Of a stretch of DNA of 64,000 bases, positions 41,024-47,502 are shown piece by piece. Below the pieces are notes generated by a model. The model was not told the origin of the DNA, made no database searches, and saw nothing but the letters and a program-made list of their open reading frames with translations. How positions within the stretch are numbered: the stretch's first letter is position 1; each line of letters begins with the position of its first letter. A program made the translations under genes and the position numbers. This DNA comes from Methylobacterium hispanicum (GTDB lineage: Bacteria; Pseudomonadota; Alphaproteobacteria; Rhizobiales; Beijerinckiaceae), in assembly GCF_022179285.1 (NCBI RefSeq), contig NZ_BPQO01000020.1, forward strand, positions 1-64,000, written 5' to 3'.

Positions 41024-41919
41024 GGCCTCGGGCTTTCGGGTTCGGGCACCTGCGCCGGCGCCAGCCAATGGAGGGCCGACGCGTAGATGTCGGCACCGGG
41101 AACCAGCACGTTCGGTACGATCGGCCGGTTGTGCCAGTGATCGTCGGATGCGAGCACGGCCTGGGTGAAATCCGGTCGCACCAGCTTGAAGCGCTCCTTC
41201 ACGACCCCGTCTTCCTCGATCTTGAGATAGAGGCCCTCGGCCGCGCGGGTCGGCTCGAAGTGGTGGACGTTGCGGGCCGGATCGAGACCTTCGCGACGGA
41301 TCGAACGGTCGAGCGCGTCCTGCCAGTCGAGGCTCTTGTAGAGCGAGGCCTCGGTCCAGGAGCGGCCGTGGTCGGGATGGTCCGGCGCTCGCGGGGGCAC
41401 GATCGACATCAGATGCTCGAACGAGATCGCCGGCCCGTCGTAGATGACGGGGACCGAGACGACCGGGAGGTCCTTCAGCAGCGCCCGTCGTTCGTCGGTG
41501 CCGAGAAAGGCCTCGCGCGATCGGTCGAAGATGTCGAATTCGAACCACCAATGCGGGAGCGTGTCGTAGAAGGAGGTGTGCGCCGCGAAGCACCACTCTC
41601 CGAAGGGACGGTACCGGTCCTCGAAGACCGCCAGGAGCGTGTCGGCATGAATGGCCAGCCAGTCCTTGAACCGGTTCCACTGCCGCTCGCGGTGGACGTC
41701 GCGCCGCGACAGGTCGATCAGGTGGCCACGCGAGCCTGCGAAGATCTCGCCGCCGGCGTCGAAGCCGAAGCGGGTGTTGGAGCCGTCGACCTTCTCCTCG
41801 ACGATCAGCCGGCAGCCCTTGTATCGGGCGATGTCGACGACCTCGAGATCCTCGTCGCCCTTCTGCAGTCCGGAGCCTTTGATGTGGCGGGTGCGGGGGT
41901 ATTTGATCAGCCCGTCCAC
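41020..41919 (-). CDS. ATP-dependent RNA ligase, 299 aa
   Basis: GTG start with AGGAGA 7 nt upstream. Nucleotidyltransferase motif I is EEKVDGSNTRFGF, i.e. K-x-D-G-S-N with the adenylated Lys at position 43. Further ligase motifs are plausible: EIFAGSRGH (motif Ia-like), WCFAAHTSFYDTLP (motif III region with FGEWCF), and YLKIEEDGVVKERFKLVRPD, which carries motifs IV and V (EDG and K-x-K-x-V type). Length around 300 fits the minimal RNA ligases that act with end-healing enzymes. The reaction seals 3'-OH and 5'-PO4 RNA ends after HD-Pnk has repaired them. Likely substrates are tRNAs cut by ribotoxins, an inference from related systems. Confidence 0.88.
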   Translation of the reverse strand: MDGLIKYPRTRHIKGSGLQKGDEDLEVVDIARYKGCRLIVEEKVDGSNTRFGFDAGGEIFAGSRGHLIDLSRRDVHRERQWNRFKDWLAIHADTLLAVFEDRYRPFGEWCFAAHTSFYDTLPHWWFEFDIFDRSREAFLGTDERRALLKDLPVVSVPVIYDGPAISFEHLMSIVPPRAPDHPDHGRSWTEASLYKSLDWQDALDRSIRREGLDPARNVHHFEPTRAAEGLYLKIEEDGVVKERFKLVRPDFTQAVLASDDHWHNRPIVPNVLVPGADIYASALHWLAPAQVPEPESPRP

Positions 41920-42067
41920 GTTTCGATCTCCTGAGATTGCGGAGGCACCCGTCGCGCTGCCGTGGTGGAGACGGCGCTTCTAGCTTGGTTTCGCCGCCGG
42001 ATCCATTCCTTGCGTGTCGTGCCTTCGACCGCGGTCGGCGGGTCGTGAGGCCGCCCCTCCGCGCCGA

Positions 42068-42376
42068 TCAGATCCTCGGCGCCGACGCCTCCGGCTCCGC
42101 ACGGTCGGAAGGAGCAAGCCAAGCGCGTGCCATCTCCAGACCCTTGTCGGTGAAGTGCCAGGATACCTCGTTCCCGAGCGTGCGGTCGCGCGGCTCGACG
42201 GGCTCGGCTCCGAGAATCCCCTGGTCGACGAGAGGCTGCACCTCCCGGGCGAAAGCCCAGCCGTCGAGGACGTCGCTCGGCGCGCTGCGCAGCGCGTCCA
42301 CGTCGCGATAGACGGGGCTGGCGACGACGGCGAGACGTATGCGTTCCAGGTGCTGGTCCGCGCTCAACGGGGACAT
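42068..42376 (-). CDS. Hypothetical protein, 102 aa
   Basis: GGAG 6 nt before the ATG. Begins MSPLSADQHLERIRLAVVAS and consists of helices with a C-terminal TDKGLEMARAWLAPSDR. The central segment DVLDGWAFAREVQPLVDQGI and WHFTDKGLEMA could be a winged-helix-like fold (strand turn with WHFT), which makes a small DNA-binding or adapter protein possible. Not recognised as a family. Confidence 0.6.
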   Translation of the reverse strand: MSPLSADQHLERIRLAVVASPVYRDVDALRSAPSDVLDGWAFAREVQPLVDQGILGAEPVEPRDRTLGNEVSWHFTDKGLEMARAWLAPSDRAEPEASAPRI

Positions 42377-42502
42377 GTCGTACTCCGGTCCACCCGCGGG
42401 CGCGGGCTCGATCCTGCGATGCTCGGATGCTGTCACGGATCGGCGCACGCGGCAAAGGAACGGTCGGGCCGGCCGATATCTGGTCGCGGCCCCGAGCGGC
42501 CC

Positions 42503-42856
42503 TCAGGCCGGGTCCGGCACGAGTTCCGCACGCATCCGGTCGGCCCGCACGCCGCTCACCACCGAGCCGCTCACCTTGCCGAACAAGTCGGCGTAGAGCA
42601 TCCGACGCTCATGCAGGTCGGCGGAATGCCGCTGCGCCGCCGGATCCACGATCTTGCGCATCAGGAGCGCCGTCGCCTCGTATCTCGTCGGGCTGCTCCA
42701 CGCGGTGCCAGCCGCATCCATGCGGTCGAGCAGCTGACGCGCGACGTCCGTGAAGATCGAGCGGTAGTCGGTGCCCTCCTCGGTCGCGCGGTGGAGGCGG
42801 GAGATCACGTCCTCGACGACGTGCTGGCGGGCGATCTCGTCAGCTTCATCCGGCAT
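42503..42856 (-). CDS. Helical hypothetical protein, 117 aa
   Basis: AGGAGA 6 nt upstream of ATG. Begins MPDEADEIARQHVVEDVISR and is fully helical, with RLHRATEEGTDYRSIFTDVA and ATALLMRKIVDPAAQRHSAD. It overlaps the stop of the upstream gene (42846-43424) by 11 bp, so the two are coupled. No family known. Confidence 0.6.
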   Translation of the reverse strand: MPDEADEIARQHVVEDVISRLHRATEEGTDYRSIFTDVARQLLDRMDAAGTAWSSPTRYEATALLMRKIVDPAAQRHSADLHERRMLYADLFGKVSGSVVSGVRADRMRAELVPDPA

Positions 42857-43424
42857 CTGGCGTCTCCTGGCTTGCCGCAGGTGTAGCGTCCGGCGACGGT
42901 TCCTTGAAGGGACCCCGGGCGCCCCGAAGGCGATCGGCCTGCGCGAGGCAGGACCTGCAGGTGACGCGTGCGCCCGCCGCCCGGCGCATTCCGGCGTCGC
43001 TGCCGTAGGCGTCGACGTGCGTGGAGCACAGGAACTGCCCGGCCGAACGGCGCAGGCGTCCCAGGGCGAAGGCCGTCGTCGTCGTCACGTGCACGACGCT
43101 CGCCCGGTTCATGCCGTTGCCGGCCGACGACGCGGACAATCCCGACAGCACCACCCGATGTCCAGGCTCCCAGTCGAAGGGAAGGCTCAGCGAAGCGTTG
43201 AAAGCCGCCGCGGTCGTGCAGACGAAGCCGTGCGGCAGCACCGTGAAGTGGACTTCGGTGCCGGGAGCGGGCGCGTCGGCCGCATCCACGAACCGGAACA
43301 CGGTACCGCCGATCGCGAGCGTGCCGTCGGCCGCGATGCGGAAACGGCGCCCCGGGTCGCCGAAGCACGCCGGGCTCACGTCCGGGCGGTCCGGCCTCAG
43401 AAGGCGTCGTCGGGCCTTCGCCAC
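42846..43424 (-). CDS. Hypothetical protein with C-terminal Cys/His cluster, 192 aa
   Basis: The likely start is GTG 43424, 5 bp after the stop of the upstream gene; other weak starts are possible. Contains beta-rich text (RRFRIADGTLAIGGTVFRF-like, TEVHFTVLPHGFVCTT) and a C-terminal cluster FLCSTHVDAYGSD ... RVTCRSCLAQ, giving C-x2-H and C-x2-C that could bind zinc. The tail is Pro/Ala-rich. Function unknown. Tightly coupled with 43430-44332 and 42503-42856. Confidence 0.6.
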   Translation of the reverse strand: MAKARRRLLRPDRPDVSPACFGDPGRRFRIAADGTLAIGGTVFRFVDAADAPAPGTEVHFTVLPHGFVCTTAAAFNASLSLPFDWEPGHRVVLSGLSASSAGNGMNRASVVHVTTTTAFALGRLRRSAGQFLCSTHVDAYGSDAGMRRAAGARVTCRSCLAQADRLRGARGPFKEPSPDATPAASQETPDAG

Positions 43425-43429
43425 GCGCG

Positions 43430-44332
43430 TCAGTGGCAGCGGGCGATGGAGAGCGGGTGCCGGATCTCCGGAACCGCGCCCCCGGACATCGCCGCGCTCA
43501 GGATGTTCGCTTCGTGCAGGAGACCTGCACCCGAGACGCGCTCCGAGCCGCCGTGGAGCGAGGTCATGACGATGTCCCCGTCCTGCAGGCGGAGGATGTC
43601 CAGCATGCCACCCTTCGCCCACGAGGCGACGATCCCGATCCTCTGGAGGACCGAGCGCTGCCTCGACAGTTCGATGGCGGAACCAAGCAGCTCGGGCACG
43701 TAGACGGGGTGTCGGAGGCCGGCCCATCGCTCGCGGGCCCCATCGCTCCATTCCGTCGCCAACGCATCGGAGATGCTGTCGAAGAGGATGTTGCTGCCGA
43801 TCTCGTACTCGTCCCGCCCCCGCTTGGTGGTCGCGACGCAGACGATCATGCTCGGATCCCATGGGCGCTTCGGCTTCCGCTTCACGCGCGGCAGGGCCGC
43901 GATCGCGGCGGCCGGGCCGGCGGCGGCCGCGAGGCTCGCCAGTGCCATGCGGCTTTCCGGCGTTGCCGGCAGCCCTGTCGACCCCCGGTAGCTGCGGTCG
44001 ATCGACAGCGACGTCAGACCGGGCCCCCATGAAGCGGCGATCTGATCCGCGAGCGCATCCGCATCGAACGATCGCGGGCAGCCGAAAACCGTCACTGCGA
44101 AGACCGCCGCCATGCCGCCGCCTGGAAGCGGCGCGGTGTCGATCCGGCGCGAGAGCAGGTTTCGCAGGGCATGGGCCCCCTGCCCCGGGTTCGCCGCGCG
44201 GAGGCGGTCGATGTCGCTGTAGTCGCCGCCAGCGATCAGCGCGTCGATGAAGGCCACGGCCCGAGAGGGGTCGTTCTCCTGGAACATCCTGCCGATCTCG
44301 CTCGCGAGGTCGCGCGATGCCGTGCCGCTCAT
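43430..44332 (-). CDS. Hypothetical protein, 300 aa
   Basis: AAGGAG stands 6 nt before the ATG. Begins MSGTASRDLASEIGRMFQEN. A helical first part (FIDALIAGGDYSDIDRLRAA) is followed by strand-rich text (MAAVFAVTVFGCPRSFDADA), a basic linker (PRVKRKPKRPWDPS) and a second domain (MIVCVATTKRGRDEYEIGSN, LSRQRSVLQRIGIVASWAKG). I do not recognise a family. It is first in a three-gene coupled set with 42846 and 42503. Confidence 0.65.
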   Translation of the reverse strand: MSGTASRDLASEIGRMFQENDPSRAVAFIDALIAGGDYSDIDRLRAANPGQGAHALRNLLSRRIDTAPLPGGGMAAVFAVTVFGCPRSFDADALADQIAASWGPGLTSLSIDRSYRGSTGLPATPESRMALASLAAAAGPAAAIAALPRVKRKPKRPWDPSMIVCVATTKRGRDEYEIGSNILFDSISDALATEWSDGARERWAGLRHPVYVPELLGSAIELSRQRSVLQRIGIVASWAKGGMLDILRLQDGDIVMTSLHGGSERVSGAGLLHEANILSAAMSGGAVPEIRHPLSIARCH

Positions 44333-44523
44333 TGCCCGCTCCTTTCAGTCGTGTATGATCCATTCATTCCTTGTCAGTCGGGCATGAAGGCATCGTTACC
44401 CGGAATGAGCGGCTTCTTCCATTCCTTGCATTCAAGTGCCGACAAGCGCGAAAGCCGCGCCGGAGGAATATCCGAGGCTCGTTGCGCGTCGCCTCCGCGC
44501 GGCGTTCCGCTCTAGAAACCTCG

Positions 44524-45552
44524 ATGCCCATGCGCTCGCTCAGAAACCTGGGCCTTCCGCTCCTTGCGGGCCTGCTCGTCAACGCCTGGGGCTCCGGGGC
44601 GGCGCTCGCCCACGTCAAATGGTTCTGCGCCTACGATCTCTCGGGCAGCCCGCGCGGCCTCGAGCAGGTTCTCTGCCCCGATTTCGAGAAGCTGGTCGCG
44701 CTCTCGCTCGGCGCCCTGATCCTCGGCTGCTGCGTGGAGTACTCCCCGTTGGGGGCGACGCTCCTTCGCAGCCTGGATCGTTCGACGGCATGGGTCCGCT
44801 CCAACATCGAGACGGTCTTCCGCGCGACCGCCGCCTTCTTCCTGGTCTCCCTGTGGAACGTCGGCGGCATCATCCTGACCCCGGAGCTGAAGACCGACCT
44901 CGCCTTCGTTTCGTGGATCCAGCTCGGCATGGCCGTCTGCCTACTGTGGCGCGCGACCCTGCCCGTGGTCTCGGTCGGCATCGTCTGCCTGTTCGCCTAC
45001 GCCCTGACGAAGTATGGCGCCTTTCATCTCGCCGACTACCCCGTCTTCCTGGGCGTCGCGGCCTATCTGGCGCTCACGGGGCTCGGCCGAACCGCCTGGG
45101 GCGCCCGGCCGGTCGACGTCCTGCGCTGGTCGGGCTCGATCACGCTGATGTGGGCGTCGGTCGAGAAGTGGGCCTACCCGGAGTGGTCGTTCCCGCTCCT
45201 TCAGCAGAAGCCGCAGCTCGCGTTCGGATTCTCTCCCGAGACCTTCATGCTGGCCGCCGGCGTCGTCGAGTTCGTGCTCGCCTTCGCGCTGATCTGGACG
45301 CCTCTCGTCCGTCGTGCCGCGGCCGCGGTTCTGATCGGCATCTTCGTCTCGGCCGTCTGGGAATTCGGCAAGGTGGACGCGATCGGGCATGCGCTCATCG
45401 TCGCGGCCCTACTCGCCGTGCTCGTCGACGACGCTCCCGCGAAGGTGCGGGTCCGGCACGTCGCACTGGCACCTTTCGCCTACGGGGCGGCGCTCGCGCT
45501 CTTCATGTTCATCTACTATGCGGGACACCGCATGGTCTTCAACGTGATCTGA
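44524..45552 (+). CDS. Polytopic membrane protein, DoxX/respiration-like, 342 aa
   Basis: Begins MPMRSLRNLGLPLLAGLLVN. About eight to nine hydrophobic segments are spread over the length, beginning with a signal-like segment ending ALAH, then ALILGCCVEYSPL, ATAAFFLVSLWNVGGIIL and others. Conserved-looking charged residues within segments include WASVEKWAYPEW and AVWEFGKVDAIGH, in the manner of DoxX-like and related proteins where Glu/Lys in TM helices are conserved. A C-x-Y-D and C-P-D-F pair flanks the first loop (WFCAYDLSGS, VLCPDFEK). The family name is tentative. Confidence 0.65.
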   Translation: MPMRSLRNLGLPLLAGLLVNAWGSGAALAHVKWFCAYDLSGSPRGLEQVLCPDFEKLVALSLGALILGCCVEYSPLGATLLRSLDRSTAWVRSNIETVFRATAAFFLVSLWNVGGIILTPELKTDLAFVSWIQLGMAVCLLWRATLPVVSVGIVCLFAYALTKYGAFHLADYPVFLGVAAYLALTGLGRTAWGARPVDVLRWSGSITLMWASVEKWAYPEWSFPLLQQKPQLAFGFSPETFMLAAGVVEFVLAFALIWTPLVRRAAAAVLIGIFVSAVWEFGKVDAIGHALIVAALLAVLVDDAPAKVRVRHVALAPFAYGAALALFMFIYYAGHRMVFNVI

Positions 45553-45592
45553 CGTCGAGACCCTGGATGGACGACCCGCGCATCCTCCCGCA

Positions 45593-45635
45593 AGCGGAAA
45601 GGGCGGCTGGCCCCGGCCGCTCCGGCGGTTCCGCT
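45593..45635. terminator. Hairpin between convergent genes
   Basis: AGCGGAA pairs with TTCCGCT, and inside it GCGGC pairs with GCCGC. It lies between the convergent genes ending at 45552 and 45656, where a bidirectional terminator is expected. No T-run. Confidence 0.4.
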
Positions 45636-45655
45636 CCCGCGCACCGGTGCGGAGG

Positions 45656-46330
45656 TCAGGCGCCCTCGTAGACCACCGCCGGATCGGGCCTGTAGTCCGA
45701 GAAGGTCCACCCGCAGAGCGCGACCGACTTCGTGATTCTGTCCCGGCGCCTGCGGGCGTGTCGCATGCGCCATCTGCTCTCCAGGCCGCCCGCCTCCGTG
45801 CCGGCGCCGACCGGCTCGGCCCATCGGAGCGCGTCGTAGCCGTCCGGCCTGCCCGGTTCGGTCGTCCCGCCCGGTCCGCGATAGCCGTACAGCTCGAAGG
45901 CCCGGTACCGCAGGACGTGCAAGGCGTGGAGCGAAGGGAGGACCGCGGCTTGGCTGTCCGTCCGTTTCGCAAGGCACTGAGGTATCATGAAGATGTTGCG
46001 GAGATCCGTATAGGCATCCGGGTCCTTCGACGCCGCGTAGAGGTGGCAGCACTGCACGTCCGTACCCGGGCCCCGCCGGAAACCCGTGGCGAACTCGAAG
46101 GCTTCGGCCGGGCTCGCGTTGTCGTCCTCCATCACGCCCCCGACGATCTCGCCCCGTCGCCCCCGCACCGTCCTGAACACGGCACGGCCGCGGACGGCGG
46201 CGACCACGTCCCGATGGGGGAATGCCGCCAGCGACGCGATCGCCTGATCGATCGAGCCCCAGGGCGAGGTGGCGACGAGATGGTCGAGCACCGCCCTGCC
46301 GTCGAATCCGAAGTCCGCGAGCGTCTTCAC
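45656..46330 (-). CDS. Hypothetical protein, possible divergent nuclease, 224 aa
   Basis: GTG start with GAGG 6 nt upstream, 7 bp after the stop of the previous gene. Residues about 90-150 read TDVQCCHLYAASKDPDAYTD, LRNIFMIPQCLAKRTDSQAA, HALHVLRYRAFELYGYRG, in which a His-Leu-Tyr, an N-x-x-x-x-P and a Cys-Leu-Ala-Lys-x-T-Asp are reminiscent of HNH-type arrangements; I cannot confirm. The C-terminus is Arg-rich (RWRMRHARRRRDRITKS). It follows the gene at 46338 directly. Confidence 0.55.
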   Translation of the reverse strand: MKTLADFGFDGRAVLDHLVATSPWGSIDQAIASLAAFPHRDVVAAVRGRAVFRTVRGRRGEIVGGVMEDDNASPAEAFEFATGFRRGPGTDVQCCHLYAASKDPDAYTDLRNIFMIPQCLAKRTDSQAAVLPSLHALHVLRYRAFELYGYRGPGGTTEPGRPDGYDALRWAEPVGAGTEAGGLESRWRMRHARRRRDRITKSVALCGWTFSDYRPDPAVVYEGA

Positions 46331-46337
46331 GAGGACC

Positions 46338-46664
46338 TCAGCAGCGCGGCGCCGAAGGCGCGGACGGTTCGTCGTGCGCGGTCGGGATCTCCTCGGAGAC
46401 CTTTCTGTTCGGCAGCAGGATCGGCATCAGCGGGTCGCGGTCCCAAGCCACGAAGTAGTTGATCCCGCCCACGCCGACCGCGTCTCCGGCGTCGAAGGAG
46501 CCCAGTATGGTGCCGTCGGGCGTCGTGTCGCCCCTATCTGAACTTCGCTTGTAGATCCGTCGACCGTTCGGGATGGCCCCCTGCGCTTGATGGCGGATGA
46601 AGCTCCCCTTGTAGCCAAGCGGCTGCACGAGATTCTGCCTGAGGAGATCCACAAGGTCGGTCAT
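46338..46664 (-). CDS. Hypothetical protein, 108 aa
   Basis: Begins MTDLVDLLRQNLVQPLGYKG. A basic N-terminal part (FIRHQAQGAIPNGRRIYKRS) is followed by strands (GTILGSFDAGDAVGVGGINY) and a Pro-rich tail ending PRC. No signal or membrane segment. Located upstream of and nearly touching 45656-46330 (7 bp), so probably one operon. Family unknown. Confidence 0.55.
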   Translation of the reverse strand: MTDLVDLLRQNLVQPLGYKGSFIRHQAQGAIPNGRRIYKRSSDRGDTTPDGTILGSFDAGDAVGVGGINYFVAWDRDPLMPILLPNRKVSEEIPTAHDEPSAPSAPRC

Positions 46665-46792
46665 CGCTCGCTTCCGGTTCGTACAGATCGTCCGACCCTG
46701 CGGTCCCTGCCGCAGTCGGAGGACGGATGCGATCCTACGAAGCGGCTTCTCTCCCGTCGAGCGGATTGGCGGACCTTAGGGTATTCGCTCTA

Positions 46793-46813
46793 GGGTCAAA
46801 CCCAATCAGCTTG
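46793..46813 (+). repeat. Left inverted repeat of the 486-bp element
   Basis: 21 bp starting GGGTCAAACCCAATCAGC. Its first 12 bp are themselves almost an inverted repeat (GGGT...ACCC). Confidence 0.7.
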
Positions 46814-46875
46814 GCCATGTGAGGGGCTGGTTTCGACCCGTTGCGGACATAGTGAGGCTAGCGCTAAGGTCGAGT

Positions 46876-47220
46876 ATGGCAGAGCCACTGCGCGTCTACG
46901 TGTTCCGTGACCCAAATTTCGCCCCTGATGGCGACACGTTCGTTTGCATAGCGGAGCGCACGAGGACCGAAAAGTTCATACAGAAGAAGGAGATCGACTG
47001 GGCATTCAGCGGGCATGTTGCCTATCGGTGCTGGTGGCCTTGGAAGACATACATTGGAGTATATGGTCGAAAAAACACATCACGCTTCAGGCGATTTTTG
47101 AGAGAGCGTGGCGCAGATCTCGATATTTGCCGCGAGGCTCCGCCAAAAGCTCGACTACTATACTGGGCCACACAGGATCAGCGGAGAAAGGTTGGGGCGC
47201 TACCACCTCGCGTCACGTAA
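46876..47220 (+). CDS. Passenger ORF of the inverted-repeat element, 114 aa
   Basis: Start ATG (MAEPLRVYVFRDPNFAPDGD); an upstream in-frame GTG at 46819 would add 19 residues. No clear Shine-Dalgarno. The protein is basic, with aromatic-rich middle (HVAYRCWWPWKTYIGVYGRK) and Arg-rich helices (SRFRRFLRERGADLDICREA). Codon usage is more AT-rich than the neighbourhood. Too short and without DDE, HUH or serine/tyrosine-recombinase residues to be a transposase, so it is a passenger of unknown role. Confidence 0.55.
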   Translation: MAEPLRVYVFRDPNFAPDGDTFVCIAERTRTEKFIQKKEIDWAFSGHVAYRCWWPWKTYIGVYGRKNTSRFRRFLRERGADLDICREAPPKARLLYWATQDQRRKVGALPPRVT

Positions 47221-47248
47221 GGACCGCTTCCCACCCTCAACGGTCCTT
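47219..47248 (+). terminator. Hairpin after the cassette ORF
   Basis: AAGGACCG at the stop codon pairs with CGGTCCTT after a 14-nt loop. A plausible terminator inside the element. Confidence 0.45.
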
Positions 47249-47256
47249 CACGCGGG

Positions 47257-47278
47257 CAAGCTGATTGGGTTTTGACCC
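47257..47278 (-). repeat. Right inverted repeat of the 486-bp element
   Basis: 22 bp reading CAAGCTGATTGGGTTTTGAC... on the plus strand, complementary to 46793-46813 with one extra base. Confidence 0.7.
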
Positions 47279-47477
47279 AAGGGGCAGCCACCTTCAGCTG
47301 CTGGATCTCGGGGCCAAGATCCGAAGGTGGCGCACTTCGCCTCTCGCCGCCTTCAGGCACGGCCAGGGTCCGAGCCGGGAGCGGTATCGACGAGGGCCCG
47401 GTCATATCGGCAGCGCGGGCCGAGGCGTTCGTGGGAACGGCCGGGACATCGATCGCCCGAGGGCGATCATGGACGGA

Positions 47478-47502
47478 CTCGGCGCCTTTCTCAGGCGCCG
47501 AG
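47478..47502 (-). terminator. Hairpin spanning the stop codon of the histidine kinase gene
   Basis: CTCGGCGCC (47478-47486) and GGCGCCGAG (47494-47502) are perfectly complementary with a 7-nt loop that includes the TGA. It could terminate transcription from the kinase gene, although no T-run follows. Confidence 0.5.

Larger units (their letters stand above)
46793..47278. mobile_element. 486-bp element bounded by inverted repeats, carrying one ORF
   Basis: The left end (46793-46813, GGGTCAAACCCAATCAGCTT...) is repeated in inverse orientation at 47257-47278 with a single additional A; 21 of 22 positions agree. Beyond this, GTGA and neighbouring bases inside the element also match imperfectly, extending the arms to about 30 bp. 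The interior is more AT-rich than the surroundings and holds a single ORF (46876-47220) and a hairpin. There is no transposase inside, and no clear target-site duplication. This looks like a non-autonomous cassette moved by an enzyme encoded elsewhere. Confidence 0.6.

Noticed and set aside
39629..41086. A 485-codon plus-strand frame opposite HD-Pnk
   Set aside because: The minus-strand HD and P-loop motifs are clear, and the plus-strand frame has no domain and no ribosome binding site.
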